Assembly (NCBI RefSeq): GCF_002893625.1
Contig: NZ_PKMZ01000008.1
Span: 62,001 to 126,000 of the forward strand
Reading direction: 5' to 3'
DNA from: Mangrovicella endophytica
GTDB taxonomy: Bacteria > Pseudomonadota > Alphaproteobacteria > Rhizobiales > Rhizobiaceae
Length of the DNA: 64,000 nucleotides
The position numbers and the translations under genes were made by a program. Below the pieces are notes generated by a model that was not told the DNA's origin, made no database searches, and was given only the letters and a program-made list of their open reading frames with translations. This document shows positions 18,181-26,634 of this stretch, one piece after another (position 1 is the first letter of the stretch; each line of letters opens with the position of its first letter).

Positions 18181-19401
18181 TCATAGCCCGTCGCGCTTGG
18201 CGAGCGTGCGCAGCCGCAGCGCGTTGAGCCGGATGAAGCCGGCGGCGTCCTTCTGGTCGTAGGCGCCGTGATCGTCCTCGAAAGTGACCAGCGCGTCGGA
18301 ATAAAGCGACTTCGGCGAAGCCCGGCCGATGACGATGACATTGCCCTTGTAGAGCTTCAGCCGCACCGTGCCCTCGACATGCTCCTGGCTCTTGTCGATG
18401 GCGGCCTGCAGCATGTGGCGCTCCGGCGAGAACCAGAAGCCGTTGTAGATGAGCTCGGCATAGCGCGGCATCAGCTCGTCCTTCAGATGCGCCGCGCCGC
18501 GGTCGAGCGTGATGCTCTCGATGGCGCGATGGGCGGCGAGAAGGATGGTGCCGCCGGGCGTCTCGTAGACGCCGCGTGACTTCATGCCGACGAAGCGGTT
18601 CTCGACGAGGTCGAGCCGGCCGATGCCGTTGTCGCGGCCGAGATCGTTGAGGGCGGCGAGCAGCTCGTGCGGCTTCAACGCCTTGCGGTCGAGCGACACC
18701 GGATCGCCCTTGGCAAAGCCGATCTCGATCACGGTCGCCTGGTCCGGCGCTTCCTCCGGTGAGACCGTGCGCTGGTAGACGTAGTGCGGCGGCTCTTCCG
18801 CCGGATCCTCCAGCACTTTTCCTTCCGAGGAGGAGTGCAGGAGGTTGGCGTCGACCGAGAACGGCGCCTCGCCGCGCTTGTCCTTGGCGACCTGGATCTG
18901 GTTCTTCTCGGCGAAATCGATGAGGTCGGTGCGGGACTTGAACTCCCATTCGCGCCAGGGCGCGATCACCTTGATGTCTGGATCCAGCGCATAGGCCGAG
19001 AGCTCGAAGCGGACCTGGTCGTTGCCCTTGCCCGTCGCGCCATGGGCGATGGCGTCCGCGCCGGTCTCATGGGCGATCTCGACGAGGCGCTTGGAGATCA
19101 GCGGCCGGGCGATCGAGGTGCCGAGGAGATAGGTGCCCTCGTAGACGGCATTGGCGCGGAACATCGGGAAGACGAAATCGCGGCAGAACTCCTCGCGCAC
19201 GTCCTCGATATAGATGTTCTTGACGCCCATCATCTCGGCCTTGCGGCGGGCCGGCTCCAGCTCCTCGCCCTGGCCGAGATCGGCGGTGAAGGTGACGACC
19301 TCCGCGCCGTATTCGTTCTGCAGCCATTTCAGGATGATCGAGGTGTCGAGGCCGCCGGAATAGGCGAGAACGACCTTCTTGACGTCGCGGATGGGTGCCA
19401 T
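18181..19401 (-). CDS. argG: Argininosuccinate synthase
   Basis: 406-residue cytoplasmic enzyme joining citrulline and aspartate with ATP hydrolysis to AMP and PPi, the penultimate arginine step. The ATP pyrophosphatase loop AYSGGLDTS is at residues 13-21. Citrulline/aspartate-binding stretches ([23 protein letters not shown]) are intact. The ATG at 19401 ([17 protein letters not shown]) is used; the longer open frame upstream is low-complexity. It is a single gene, divergent from the LysE exporter. Confidence 0.97.
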   Translation of the reverse strand: MAPIRDVKKVVLAYSGGLDTSIILKWLQNEYGAEVVTFTADLGQGEELEPARRKAEMMGVKNIYIEDVREEFCRDFVFPMFRANAVYEGTYLLGTSIARPLISKRLVEIAHETGADAIAHGATGKGNDQVRFELSAYALDPDIKVIAPWREWEFKSRTDLIDFAEKNQIQVAKDKRGEAPFSVDANLLHSSSEGKVLEDPAEEPPHYVYQRTVSPEEAPDQATVIEIGFAKGDPVSLDRKALKPHELLAALNDLGRDNGIGRLDLVENRFVGMKSRGVYETPGGTILLAAHRAIESITLDRGAAHLKDELMPRYAELIYNGFWFSPERHMLQAAIDKSQEHVEGTVRLKLYKGNVIVIGRASPKSLYSDALVTFEDDHGAYDQKDAAGFIRLNALRLRTLAKRDGL

Positions 19402-19610
19402 GCTGGAGAAATCCCGGTTGTGCGGCTCGTGCCCGGCTCTATAGCAAGTGCGGGCGCGGAAGAAAGCCTCGCGTCGCGGCGCCGCGGCTCCTTCGGTGCG
19501 CGTGATGCGCCTGGCGCCCCGATACCACCGCAAGAACCGGATGGTGCGAGGACGTCGGGACGGCTAACAATGGCGGAAGTAACGATCTCCGTTGGCAAGG
19601 CCGCGCCGCC

Positions 19611-20255
19611 ATGACCTTTCTTCCCGATATCGCCACCATTCTCGCCTTCTCGCTTGCAGCCTTCGTGCTGACGATCACGCCAGGACCGGACATGACGCTG
19701 TTCCTCGGCCGGACCTTGAGCGAAGGGAGAACCGCCGGGCTCGTTACGATGCTCGGGGCGGCGACCGGGGTGGTGATCCACACCAGCCTTGCCGCCTTCG
19801 GCCTGTCGGCGCTGATCGCCGCGTCGCCGCAAGCCTTCTTCGCCCTTAAGTTCGCGGGCGCGGCCTATCTCGTCTATCTCGCCGTGCAGGCGATCCGCCA
19901 CGGCTCCAGCCTGACGCTGGAGCGGGGCGCGGCCGGACGGCGCCATTCGGCGTTCGCCAACTGGGCGACCGGCCTCGGAATCAACCTCCTGAATCCCAAG
20001 GTCGTGCTGTTCTTCGTGACCTTCCTGCCGCAGTTCGTCTCGGCGGGAGACCCGCACGCCGTCGGCAAGCTGTTCTTTCTCGGGATCTATTTTATCGCGC
20101 TGGCCGTGCCCTTCAGCATCCTGATGATCCTGATGGCCGACCAGTTCGCGGCGGCGCTGAAGCGGCGACCGAAGGTGATGCGCATGATCGACTGGCTGTT
20201 CGCCTCGGTCTTTTCCGCCTTCGCCATCCGCATCCTGACGACGCAAGGGCACTGA
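19611..20255 (+). CDS. LysE/RhtB-family amino-acid exporter
   Basis: 214-residue inner-membrane protein with about six helices. The family fingerprint is clear: TPGPDMTLFLGRTLSEGRTAGLVTMLGAATGVVIHT near the N-terminus and TGLGINLLNPKVVLFFVTFLPQF in the middle. It exports amino acids such as homoserine, threonine, leucine or lysine analogues, driven by the proton gradient. The specific substrate is not predictable. It is divergent from argG and convergent with the GST gene. Confidence 0.93.
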   Translation: MTFLPDIATILAFSLAAFVLTITPGPDMTLFLGRTLSEGRTAGLVTMLGAATGVVIHTSLAAFGLSALIAASPQAFFALKFAGAAYLVYLAVQAIRHGSSLTLERGAAGRRHSAFANWATGLGINLLNPKVVLFFVTFLPQFVSAGDPHAVGKLFFLGIYFIALAVPFSILMILMADQFAAALKRRPKVMRMIDWLFASVFSAFAIRILTTQGH

Positions 20256-20278
20256 CGGTCGCGCGAGCCGACGAAGGC

Positions 20279-20938
20279 TCAGGCGTAGTCGTAGGGTCCG
20301 CCGCGCTTCAACCCCTGGCGGAAGGCCGGGCGGTCGTGGATGCGCCTGAGGAAGTCGCGCAGGAGCGGGTGATTGTCGTAGCCGACCCGTTGCGCCGCCG
20401 CCTCGACGGGAAAACTCATCATCACGTCGGCGACCGAGAAGGCATCGCCCGCGAACCAGCCGGCGCCTTTCAGCGCGTCTTCCCAATGGGCGATGTGCAG
20501 GTCGAGCTGCGGCCGCACGAAGGCCGACTGCGCCTTGCCGAGCGTCGCCTTCAGCAACGGCTTCAGGAAGAACGGCGCCTCCTCCGGAATGCGGCCGAGC
20601 ACCAGCGTCATCAGGAGCGGCGGCATCGCCGACCCTTCCGCATAGTGGAGAAAGTGGCGCGCCTGCCAATAGGCCTCGGTGCCGTGCTCAGGCATCAGCC
20701 GACCATTGCCGTAGCGGTCGAGAATATATTCCACGATTGTCCCTGTCTCGGCGATGGTGCGGCCGCCGTCGGTCAGCACCGGCGACTTGCCGAGCGGATG
20801 CACCTGTTTCAGCTCGTCCGGCGCCTGCAGCCGCTTGGTGCGCTGGTAGCGCTTCACCTCGTAGGGCACCTCCAGCTCCTCCAGAAGCCAGAGCACGCGC
20901 TGCGAGCGCGAGTTGTTGAGGTGATGGATCGTGATCAT
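20279..20938 (-). CDS. Glutathione S-transferase
   Basis: 219-residue GST. The N-terminal thioredoxin-like domain (ITIHHLNNSRSQRVLWLLEELEVPYEVKRY) has the catalytic Asn/Ser region and the cis-Pro segment GKSPVLTDGG, followed by the SxxI-like ETGTIVEYIL that holds the gamma-glutamyl group. The C-terminal helical domain ends near WFAGDAFSVADVMMSFPVEA. The substrate is unknown; conjugation or peroxide reduction in detoxification is the family role. Confidence 0.93.
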   Translation of the reverse strand: MITIHHLNNSRSQRVLWLLEELEVPYEVKRYQRTKRLQAPDELKQVHPLGKSPVLTDGGRTIAETGTIVEYILDRYGNGRLMPEHGTEAYWQARHFLHYAEGSAMPPLLMTLVLGRIPEEAPFFLKPLLKATLGKAQSAFVRPQLDLHIAHWEDALKGAGWFAGDAFSVADVMMSFPVEAAAQRVGYDNHPLLRDFLRRIHDRPAFRQGLKRGGPYDYA

Positions 20939-20982
20939 CGGCCACCGTCAAAGTCGGCTGGGCGGGGATGTGGACGGGCGTA

Positions 20983-21204
20983 TCAGAGCCCGGCGGCGGC
21001 GCGCAACGCAGCGGCCATACGGTCCTGCCAGCCCGGCCCGTCGGCCTGGAAATATTCCAGAACGTCGCTCTCGATGCGCAGCGTCACGCTTTCCCGCGTG
21101 CCCGGAATACGCGGCGCCTCGGCGGCCCGGCCGGCCGGCTTGGCCGATGCCGGCTTGAACACCGCTTCGGCGGCATCGAGGGGATTGGTGGGGCGGCGAG
21201 CCAT
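20983..21204 (-). CDS. Orphan BrnA-like antitoxin (DUF4415 type)
   Basis: 73-residue protein whose C-terminal half (VTLRIESDVLEYFQADGPGWQDRMAAALRAAAG) matches the ribbon-helix-helix BrnA/DUF4415 pattern. The N-terminal 35 residues are a Pro/Ala-rich tail. No BrnT-type toxin lies on either side: the neighbours are a GST and a membrane protein. It may be a solitary DNA-binding regulator or the remnant of a lost pair. Another, complete brnTA pair lies at 42.1-42.6 kb. Confidence 0.75.
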   Translation of the reverse strand: MARRPTNPLDAAEAVFKPASAKPAGRAAEAPRIPGTRESVTLRIESDVLEYFQADGPGWQDRMAAALRAAAGL

Positions 21205-21228
21205 CGGCGGGATCCTCGAAGGAACAGG

Positions 21229-21681
21229 TCAGGAGACAGGTGGGACGGAGGTCACTGGCGCGGCGGGCGCTCGCTCGCGCCAGCTGCCGGCGCGGCGCCC
21301 GGCGACGAGCCAGTAGACCAGCGCGAAGGAGAGGCCGGCGACGACGAGGGCGGTGCGCACGCTCGCCTGTGGCATGGCACCGCCATAGGCCATCCCGGCA
21401 TAGGCGATGCCGCCGAGTGCGCCGGCGCCGGCATGCAGGAGAATGGAGCGCAGCGCCAGCACCTCCGTCACCGCCATGAAGATGCCCCACGGCACCAGCG
21501 CCGCCGAGCCGACTTGTCCCGCCTGCACGGTGAAGCCGAACCCGGTCTCGATCCAGAACAACGGATCGACGCCAGCCCCTCCGACATCCAGAAAAGGCGA
21601 CAGCAGCGCAAAGGCCGCGGCGAGACAAGCGGCAATGAAGCCGAAGGGGATGACGAAGAGAAAGCGGAAGACGGCGCGCAT
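21229..21681 (-). CDS. Small integral membrane protein, unknown function
   Basis: 150-residue protein with four predicted transmembrane helices (about residues 5-30, 55-75, 80-100 and 108-128) and a short Arg/Pro-rich C-terminal tail. I recognise no family motif. It lies 24 bp upstream of the orphan BrnA-like gene on the same strand and may be cotranscribed with it. The coding call rests on length, hydrophobic periodicity and strand consistency. Confidence 0.6.
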   Translation of the reverse strand: MRAVFRFLFVIPFGFIAACLAAAFALLSPFLDVGGAGVDPLFWIETGFGFTVQAGQVGSAALVPWGIFMAVTEVLALRSILLHAGAGALGGIAYAGMAYGGAMPQASVRTALVVAGLSFALVYWLVAGRRAGSWRERAPAAPVTSVPPVS

Positions 21682-21797
21682 CGCACAGTCAGATAGGGCA
21701 TGTCCGGCGGAAAATCACCGCCAGACGAATCCAGCGCGCAGGCCGCGCAACGGGGCGGCTGGCCCTGTAGGCGCGCCGCCCTGCGTGCCCGACGATG

Positions 21798-22169
21798 CTA
21801 TTTGCGGTGCTTGGCGAGCCAGTCCTGCATCATCTTGATCTCGCCCTCCTGCGCCTCGACGATCGTCTTCGCCAAGGCCTTGATCTCCGGGTCCTTGCCG
21901 TCGCGCAGCGCGATCTTCGCCATGTCGATGGCACCGCGATGATGGGCGATCATGCCTTGCATGAAGTCGACGTCGACATCGCCGGTCATCGGCATCGACC
22001 CCATCTCCTGGTGCATCTTTGCGCTGGCGTCCTCCAGCGTCTTCGGCTCACCCGCGGCGGGCGCTCCGGCCTCGCCATGCATCGCGCCGTGATCCATGCC
22101 GTCCATGGTCTGAGCGGCGGCCGGCAGCACCAGCAGCACCAGGGCCGCGGTTGCGAACATCGTTCTCAT
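21798..22169 (-). CDS. DUF305 periplasmic protein, Met/His-rich, probably copper-binding
   Basis: 123-residue protein with a Sec signal (cleaved near residue 19-20). The mature domain is a ferritin-like four-helix DUF305 fold, with the core DVDFMQGMIAHHRGAIDMAKIALRDGKD. Histidines and methionines are frequent throughout (MDGMDHGAMHGEAG, MHQEMGSMPM). Some DUF305 members, such as cyanobacterial CopM, bind copper in the periplasm. A CueR/HmrR-type promoter directly upstream makes copper the likely metal here. An AGGAGA ribosome site lies 7 bp before the ATG. Confidence 0.88.
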   Translation of the reverse strand: MRTMFATAALVLLVLPAAAQTMDGMDHGAMHGEAGAPAAGEPKTLEDASAKMHQEMGSMPMTGDVDVDFMQGMIAHHRGAIDMAKIALRDGKDPEIKALAKTIVEAQEGEIKMMQDWLAKHRK

Positions 22170-22205
22170 CGCTGATTCTCCTGTTTCGCAGCGTCGATGC
22201 CGGAT

Positions 22206-22236
22206 GCTCTAGGGATTCCAGCCGCTGGAAGGTCAA
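22206..22236 (-). promoter_or_regulatory. CueR/HmrR-type copper-responsive promoter of the DUF305 gene
   Basis: On the minus strand TTGACC (-35, 22236-22231) and TAGAGC (-10, 22211-22206) are separated by 19 bp, the overlong spacer typical of MerR-family promoters. The spacer holds the dyad TTCCAGC-G-GCTGGAA (22216-22230), and the longer left arm ACCTTCCAGC matches the copper-responsive CueR/HmrR operator. The -10 lies 36 bp from the DUF305 start. Confidence 0.8.
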
Positions 22237-22291
22237 GCGAGGAGATGCGCCTCGTCTGCGACCCTGCTGCGCCGCAGGAGCGCCGCGTTCC

Positions 22292-23521
22292 TCAGGACGC
22301 CGCCGCGAGACGCTCGCTCTTCTTCATCCGCTCCGATTCCGACTTCAGCTGCCCGCAGGCGGCGAAGATGTCGCGGCCGCGCGGCGTGCGGATCGGCGAG
22401 GCGTAGCCGGCCTGGTTGACGTGATCGGCGAAACGCTCGATCTGGTCCCAGTCCGAGCACTCGTAGGCGGTGCCCGGCCAGGGGTTGAACGGGATCAGGT
22501 TGATCTTGGCCGGGATGCCCTTCAGGAGCCGCACCAGCTCGCGCGCGTCGGCGAGGCTGTCGTTGATCCCCTTCAGCATCACATATTCGAAGGTGATGCG
22601 GCGGGCGTTGGAGAGGCCGGGATAGGCGCGGCAGGCCGCCAGCAGCTCCTCCAGCGGATACTTCTTGTTGATCGGCACCAGCACGTCGCGCAGGTCGTCG
22701 CGCACCGCGTGGAGCGAGATCGCCAGCATCACGCCCATCTCCTCCCCGGTGCGCGGGATCATCGGCACGACGCCGGAGGTGGAGAGGGTGATCCGGCGCT
22801 TCGACAGGGAAACGCCTTCGCCGTCGGAGGCGACGGCGAGCGCCTGCTTGACGTTGTCAAAATTATAGAGCGGCTCGCCCATGCCCATCATCACGACGTT
22901 GGAGACGAGCCGGCCCTCGGAGGGTACGATCGCGCCGGCGGGCGTTGCCGCATCCGGGAAGTCGCCGAGCCGGGAGCGAGCGGCGAGGATCTGCCCGACG
23001 ATCTCCGATGGCTCGAGATTGCGGACCAGGCGCTGCGTGCCCGTGTGGCAGAAGGTGCAGGTGAGGGTGCAGCCGACCTGGCTCGACACGCACAGCGTGC
23101 CGCGGCCTTCCTCGGGAATGTAGACGGTCTCGATCTCGACCGGGCGGCCAGCGCCGCGGGCTGGGAAGCGGAACAGCCACTTGCGGGTGCCGTCGACGGA
23201 GATCTGCTCTTCGACGATCTCGGGCCGCTCGATGGCGAACGAGGCGTCGAGGCGATCGCGCAGGTCACGCGCGACATTGGCCATCTGGCCGAAATCCTCG
23301 GCGCCGCGGACATAGAGCCAATGCCAGAGCTGCGCGGTGCGCATGCGGACCTGCTTTCCCGGCACGTCCACGCTGCGTAACGCATCACCGAGCCCCTCAC
23401 GGGACAGGCCGATGAGCGAGGGCTTTTCGGCTGCTGCCGGCGAGACCGCACCGCCTGGCATCACGCGCGGCGGAACGGCCGGGCGGGTCGCTGGCGAAGC
23501 AAGGTCGAGGGTCATGGTCAT
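22292..23521 (-). CDS. rlmN: Dual-specificity 23S rRNA/tRNA m2A methyltransferase RlmN
   Basis: 409-residue radical-SAM enzyme that methylates C2 of A2503 in 23S rRNA and A37 in some tRNAs. The [4Fe-4S] motif C-x3-C-x2-C is at Cys151, Cys155 and Cys158 ([14 protein letters not shown]). The [12 protein letters not shown] and [12 protein letters not shown] segments follow, and a conserved C-terminal Cys lies in [11 protein letters not shown]. The start is set at the ATG at 23521; a second ATG follows two codons later. The N-terminus has a Pro/Ala-rich extension of about 35 residues. Confidence 0.96.
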   Translation of the reverse strand: MTMTLDLASPATRPAVPPRVMPGGAVSPAAAEKPSLIGLSREGLGDALRSVDVPGKQVRMRTAQLWHWLYVRGAEDFGQMANVARDLRDRLDASFAIERPEIVEEQISVDGTRKWLFRFPARGAGRPVEIETVYIPEEGRGTLCVSSQVGCTLTCTFCHTGTQRLVRNLEPSEIVGQILAARSRLGDFPDAATPAGAIVPSEGRLVSNVVMMGMGEPLYNFDNVKQALAVASDGEGVSLSKRRITLSTSGVVPMIPRTGEEMGVMLAISLHAVRDDLRDVLVPINKKYPLEELLAACRAYPGLSNARRITFEYVMLKGINDSLADARELVRLLKGIPAKINLIPFNPWPGTAYECSDWDQIERFADHVNQAGYASPIRTPRGRDIFAACGQLKSESERMKKSERLAAAS

Positions 23522-23682
23522 GGACAAAACCCGGGCCGGCCGGTGCCGGCGCAACAAGAACTGATAGTGGCGCGGATGCCTGTCACATGCGCGCTTCGGC
23601 GCCGATATGCAAGGGCAGGGGCATGTCGAGACGCCTTCCTGAAGCGCTGACCCTCCAGGACTGTGCCATTATCCTCAATACG

Positions 23683-23714
23683 AAAAAGGGCGTCCGGCCG
23701 GTGCCGGACGCCCT
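23683..23714 (-). terminator. Intrinsic terminator after the ialB-family gene
   Basis: Read on the minus strand, the stem gggcgtccgg / ccggacgccc (10 bp, 6-nt loop) is followed by TTTTT. It lies 32 bp after the stop at 23746. Confidence 0.9.
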
Positions 23715-23745
23715 ATCGAGATCGACGGCGCCACTGCGCCAGCCC

Positions 23746-24255
23746 CTACTTGCAGGTATTGATCGACTTCAGCGCCGCAGAGACGCCGGACAGCGAATAG
23801 ACATAGTGCGTGGCGGTGCCGCGCTGGGACTGCGCATCAACGCGCATCTCCTTGCCGGCGCGAAGAGCGGCGACGAGCTGCGGCTCCTCGGCGGCGTTCT
23901 CCATCCAGGCGGACTCACCCTTGGTGAACAGCGCGAACTTCTTGCCGTCGACATCGACGGTGACGCGCCCGCCTTCCTTCAGGGGATAGCCGACGACGAC
24001 CTGGGGCTCGTAGGAGACGCCCTGGCCCGGCTTCTGCGAAATCAGAAAGAAGATGTCGCCATGGTCAACGGAGGCCGGCTCCATCTTGGTCGGCGTCGAC
24101 AGGATGTAGCACACCTTGCTGCCGCCCGCTGTGTAGGAGTAGCTCCCCCAGGCGTTGAACTGGTTCATGCGCGTCGGCGTCTGTGCAGCTGCCGACATCG
24201 CGCCGGACAGGACGATGATCGTGGCCGTCGCCGTCAGGACTTTGTTCAGAGACAT
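23746..24255 (-). CDS. Invasion-associated locus B (IalB) family protein
   Basis: 169-residue periplasmic protein with a Sec signal (MSLNKVLTATATIIVLSGAMSAAAQ). The mature domain is the beta-rich IalB fold: NAWGSYSYTAGGSKVCYILSTPTKMEP, then a G-D-I-F-F-L-I region and a cysteine near the end (SINTCK) that can pair with the first. Bartonella IalB aids erythrocyte entry, but homologues are common in free-living Rhizobiales, where the role is unknown. The start at 24255 places the signal peptide at the N-terminus. Confidence 0.88.
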   Translation of the reverse strand: MSLNKVLTATATIIVLSGAMSAAAQTPTRMNQFNAWGSYSYTAGGSKVCYILSTPTKMEPASVDHGDIFFLISQKPGQGVSYEPQVVVGYPLKEGGRVTVDVDGKKFALFTKGESAWMENAAEEPQLVAALRAGKEMRVDAQSQRGTATHYVYSLSGVSAALKSINTCK

Positions 24256-24556
24256 GGCTTCCCGCTCGTTCGGTCTTCGATGGGTGTCGCCCGAGCCGCC
24301 ATGGCGGCGGCCGGCCTTCGGAGCGACAGTTTGAATCAAAAGCCGTTGCGCTGCAGTTAACGGATTGCACCAGCGCTGCGATTTCGATGCCGAGTGGCCG
24401 CCGCGACCCAAATCGGCACGTCTAAGGACCAACGGAAGGATGTTGTCCAGAATGGGGCGAGCGACGGCGCGCGGCTGCTTCGGTAGCCGGCTTTCATACT
24501 CGCCCGGAGCCGGCGCGGCGACGCGACGCAGGCTGACGTGCTTCAGCCAGGCGGCT
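24256..24556. other. 301-bp intergenic region upstream of the ialB-family gene
   Basis: No gene was found. The left part must hold the ialB-family promoter. An 11-bp palindrome TTTGA-A-TCAAA is at 24330-24340, 75 bp upstream of the start, and could be an operator. Nothing else stands out. Confidence 0.4.
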
Positions 24557-24982
24557 TCAGGCCTTGATATCGTCGAGCCGCTCGCGCGCTGCGACGTAAT
24601 GCTCCGGCCGGATATTGTTCTGCACGGCCCTGAACGCCGCCCAAAGCACGGCGAGATCGTCGGTGAAGCCAAGGCCGAACAGCATGTCAGGGATGATGTC
24701 CACCGGCACGACGAAATAGGCCAGGGCCGCCAAGAGGATGCCGCGTGTCGCCGCCGGCGTCTGCGGATCGAGTGCGCAGTAATAGGCGGCGACGACGTCC
24801 TCCATGAACGGGACGTGGCGAAGCGCGCGGCGAACCGTTGAGAAAAAGCCGGAGCGGACGCGGTGCTCCTGCCGCTCCTGATCCTCGGCGCTGCCGGGTG
24901 CCAGGATTTCGGTGATCCTTGCCTTAGTCAGCCGGCTTTTGGAGCCTGCGCCCGCTTGCTCTGCCCCCGCCTGCTCAGCCAT
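24557..24982 (-). CDS. YkvA/DUF1232 family membrane protein
   Basis: 141-residue protein. The DUF1232 core is at about residues 80-120: LLAALAYFVVPVDIIPDMLFGLGFTDDLAVLWAAF, a hydrophobic hairpin with the invariant P-x-D-x-I-P-D. The N-terminal 50 residues are charged and probably cytosolic. The role of the family is unknown; members are often near envelope genes. It lies 81 bp downstream of thpR on the same strand. Confidence 0.88.
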   Translation of the reverse strand: MAEQAGAEQAGAGSKSRLTKARITEILAPGSAEDQERQEHRVRSGFFSTVRRALRHVPFMEDVVAAYYCALDPQTPAATRGILLAALAYFVVPVDIIPDMLFGLGFTDDLAVLWAAFRAVQNNIRPEHYVAARERLDDIKA

Positions 24983-25063
24983 TGCCCTTGTCTCCCGTGG
25001 AAGGGTGAAGATGGGTTGAGGCGCGCTCGTCTCAAGATGCGAGCGCAGCGAGATCGTCAGCCG

Positions 25064-25651
25064 TCAGGCTCTTGGCAGATCGCTGCGATGCTCCACCCCA
25101 GGGCCGGAGCGCTGCGGCGCATCGAGCGGAAACGCTTCCTCAAGGACGTAAGGGCCGCCACCGACCGAGTCCCGCGCGGAGAAGACGCCGAAGCGCTTGA
25201 CCGCGAAAGGCGGCGTGCGGAAGTCGCCGCGCCCCGCGAGATAGGGCGCGACCTCCGCCGGCTTCCCCTGCCGCAGCCGCGCGATCGTCACATGCGGCGT
25301 GAACTTCCGCGGATCGGCGGGCAGGCCGATGCGCCGGCAGGCGCGGTCGATATCCGCCTGCAGCGCCTCCAGAGCTGCGGACGGCTCGACGCCGGCATAG
25401 ACCGAATGCGGCTTACGGTTGCCGAAGGCGTCGACGCCGCGCAGCGTCAGATCGAAGGGGGCGGCGCGGATCCGGTCGAGGCCTGCGACGAGCTCGTCGG
25501 CGAGGCGCGCCTCGACATCGCCGATGAAGCGCAGGGTGAGATGGTAGTCCTCCGTCTCGATCCAGCGGGCAGAGGGCAGGCCGCCGCGCAGGAAGGACAG
25601 GCTGAGAGCGGCACCGGGGGGAATTTGGAGGGCGACGAACAGTCTCGGCAT
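25064..25651 (-). CDS. thpR: RNA 2',3'-cyclic phosphodiesterase (LigT family)
   Basis: 195-residue member of the 2H phosphoesterase family. Both catalytic H-x-T/V-x motifs are present: YHLTLRF near residue 39-45 and FTPHVTIAR near residue 128-136. The enzyme opens RNA 2',3'-cyclic phosphates to 2'-phosphates and can ligate tRNA halves in vitro. The N-terminus MPRLFVALQIP is the standard start. A conspicuous hairpin lies about 100 bp upstream. Confidence 0.93.
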   Translation of the reverse strand: MPRLFVALQIPPGAALSLSFLRGGLPSARWIETEDYHLTLRFIGDVEARLADELVAGLDRIRAAPFDLTLRGVDAFGNRKPHSVYAGVEPSAALEALQADIDRACRRIGLPADPRKFTPHVTIARLRQGKPAEVAPYLAGRGDFRTPPFAVKRFGVFSARDSVGGGPYVLEEAFPLDAPQRSGPGVEHRSDLPRA

Positions 25652-25747
25652 GAGGCTTCTCCGCTGATCGGTGCAGGTGTGAGAGTTTCACCTCCACCTG
25701 CCGCTGGCAAGCGCGGCCAGCCAACCGTCGGTAGCAGCCGCAGATGA

Positions 25748-25780
25748 CGGTGCGGCAATGCACAACTAATTGCCGCACCG
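25748..25780. other. Perfect 11-bp hairpin upstream of thpR
   Basis: The arms CGGTGCGGCAA and TTGCCGCACCG enclose an 11-nt AT-richer loop in the 249-bp gap between the esterase gene (ends 25901) and thpR (starts 25651), both leftward. There is no T run. It could be a Rho-independent terminator lacking a U tract, or an operator for thpR. Confidence 0.45.
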
Positions 25781-25900
25781 CCTACAGAGGTTGTCCACAT
25801 CGCGAGCGGCGCGTGGTCTCATCCTGGTGCAGGCCCCGTGCGGCAGGACGATGCGTCCGACCGACAACGGTCCGTCAGCCCACGCTGCGATGCCGCAGCG

Positions 25901-26569
25901 TCAGGGCGCCGCCACCGCGCCGTCCTTGCCGAGGGCGGCGATGACGCCCGGCACGATGCCCTTCACAATCACCGCAACGCCGTCTTTGTTCGGATGCATC
26001 GCATCGGCCTGGTTGAGCGTCCGCTCGGCGGCAACGCCTTCCAGGAAGAAGGGGTAGAGCGGCACGCCGTGCTTCTCGGCGAGCCTGGGGAAGATCGGGT
26101 CGAAACGCGCGGCATAGTCGGGTCCCATGTTGGGCGGCGCCTTCATGCCGGCGAGCAGCACCTTGATGCCGCGCTCCTTCAGGCGCGTCAGCATGGCGTC
26201 GAGGTTCTTTTCGGTGATCTCCGGCGCAATGCCGCGCAGCGCGTCGTTGGCGCCAAGTTCCAGGATCGCGAGGCCGGTGCCGTCGGGCACCGACCAGTCG
26301 AGCCGCGCCAGGCCGCCGGTCGAGGTGTCGCCGGAGACGCCCGCATTGGCGACGGTGACGTCGTGGCCTGCAGCCTTCAGGGCGGCCTGCAACTGCTCCG
26401 GGAAGGATTCGCCGGGCCCGACGCCGTAGCCCGCCGACAGGCTGTCGCCGAAGGCAACGACCTCGCCCGCCCCGCTGGACGGTGCTTGCCCCTGTGCCGA
26501 GGCTGCCGCAGGGGCAAGCGCGAGAAACGCGGCGAGAAGGGCGGCGGCGATCGGTTGGAAGTGCTGCAT
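25901..26569 (-). CDS. TesA-like SGNH arylesterase/lysophospholipase
   Basis: 222-residue periplasmic esterase. A Sec signal covers about residues 1-25. The SGNH blocks are intact: GDSLSAGYGV (Ser nucleophile), a Gly in block II (ANAGVSGDTS), GANDA (block III Asn) and DAMHPN with the catalytic Asp and His near the C-terminus. It hydrolyses short acyl esters, thioesters or lysophospholipids. It is divergent from an ABC exporter of the YbbA/YbbP type, a gene pairing also seen in E. coli (tesA-ybbAP). The 65-bp gap must hold both promoters. Confidence 0.93.
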   Translation of the reverse strand: MQHFQPIAAALLAAFLALAPAAASAQGQAPSSGAGEVVAFGDSLSAGYGVGPGESFPEQLQAALKAAGHDVTVANAGVSGDTSTGGLARLDWSVPDGTGLAILELGANDALRGIAPEITEKNLDAMLTRLKERGIKVLLAGMKAPPNMGPDYAARFDPIFPRLAEKHGVPLYPFFLEGVAAERTLNQADAMHPNKDGVAVIVKGIVPGVIAALGKDGAVAAP

Positions 26570-26634
26570 TGCAAACCCATATAGCGGTCGGCCTTCAGCA
26601 AGGCTCGTCGACCCTGATATAGGACCGCAGCGCC

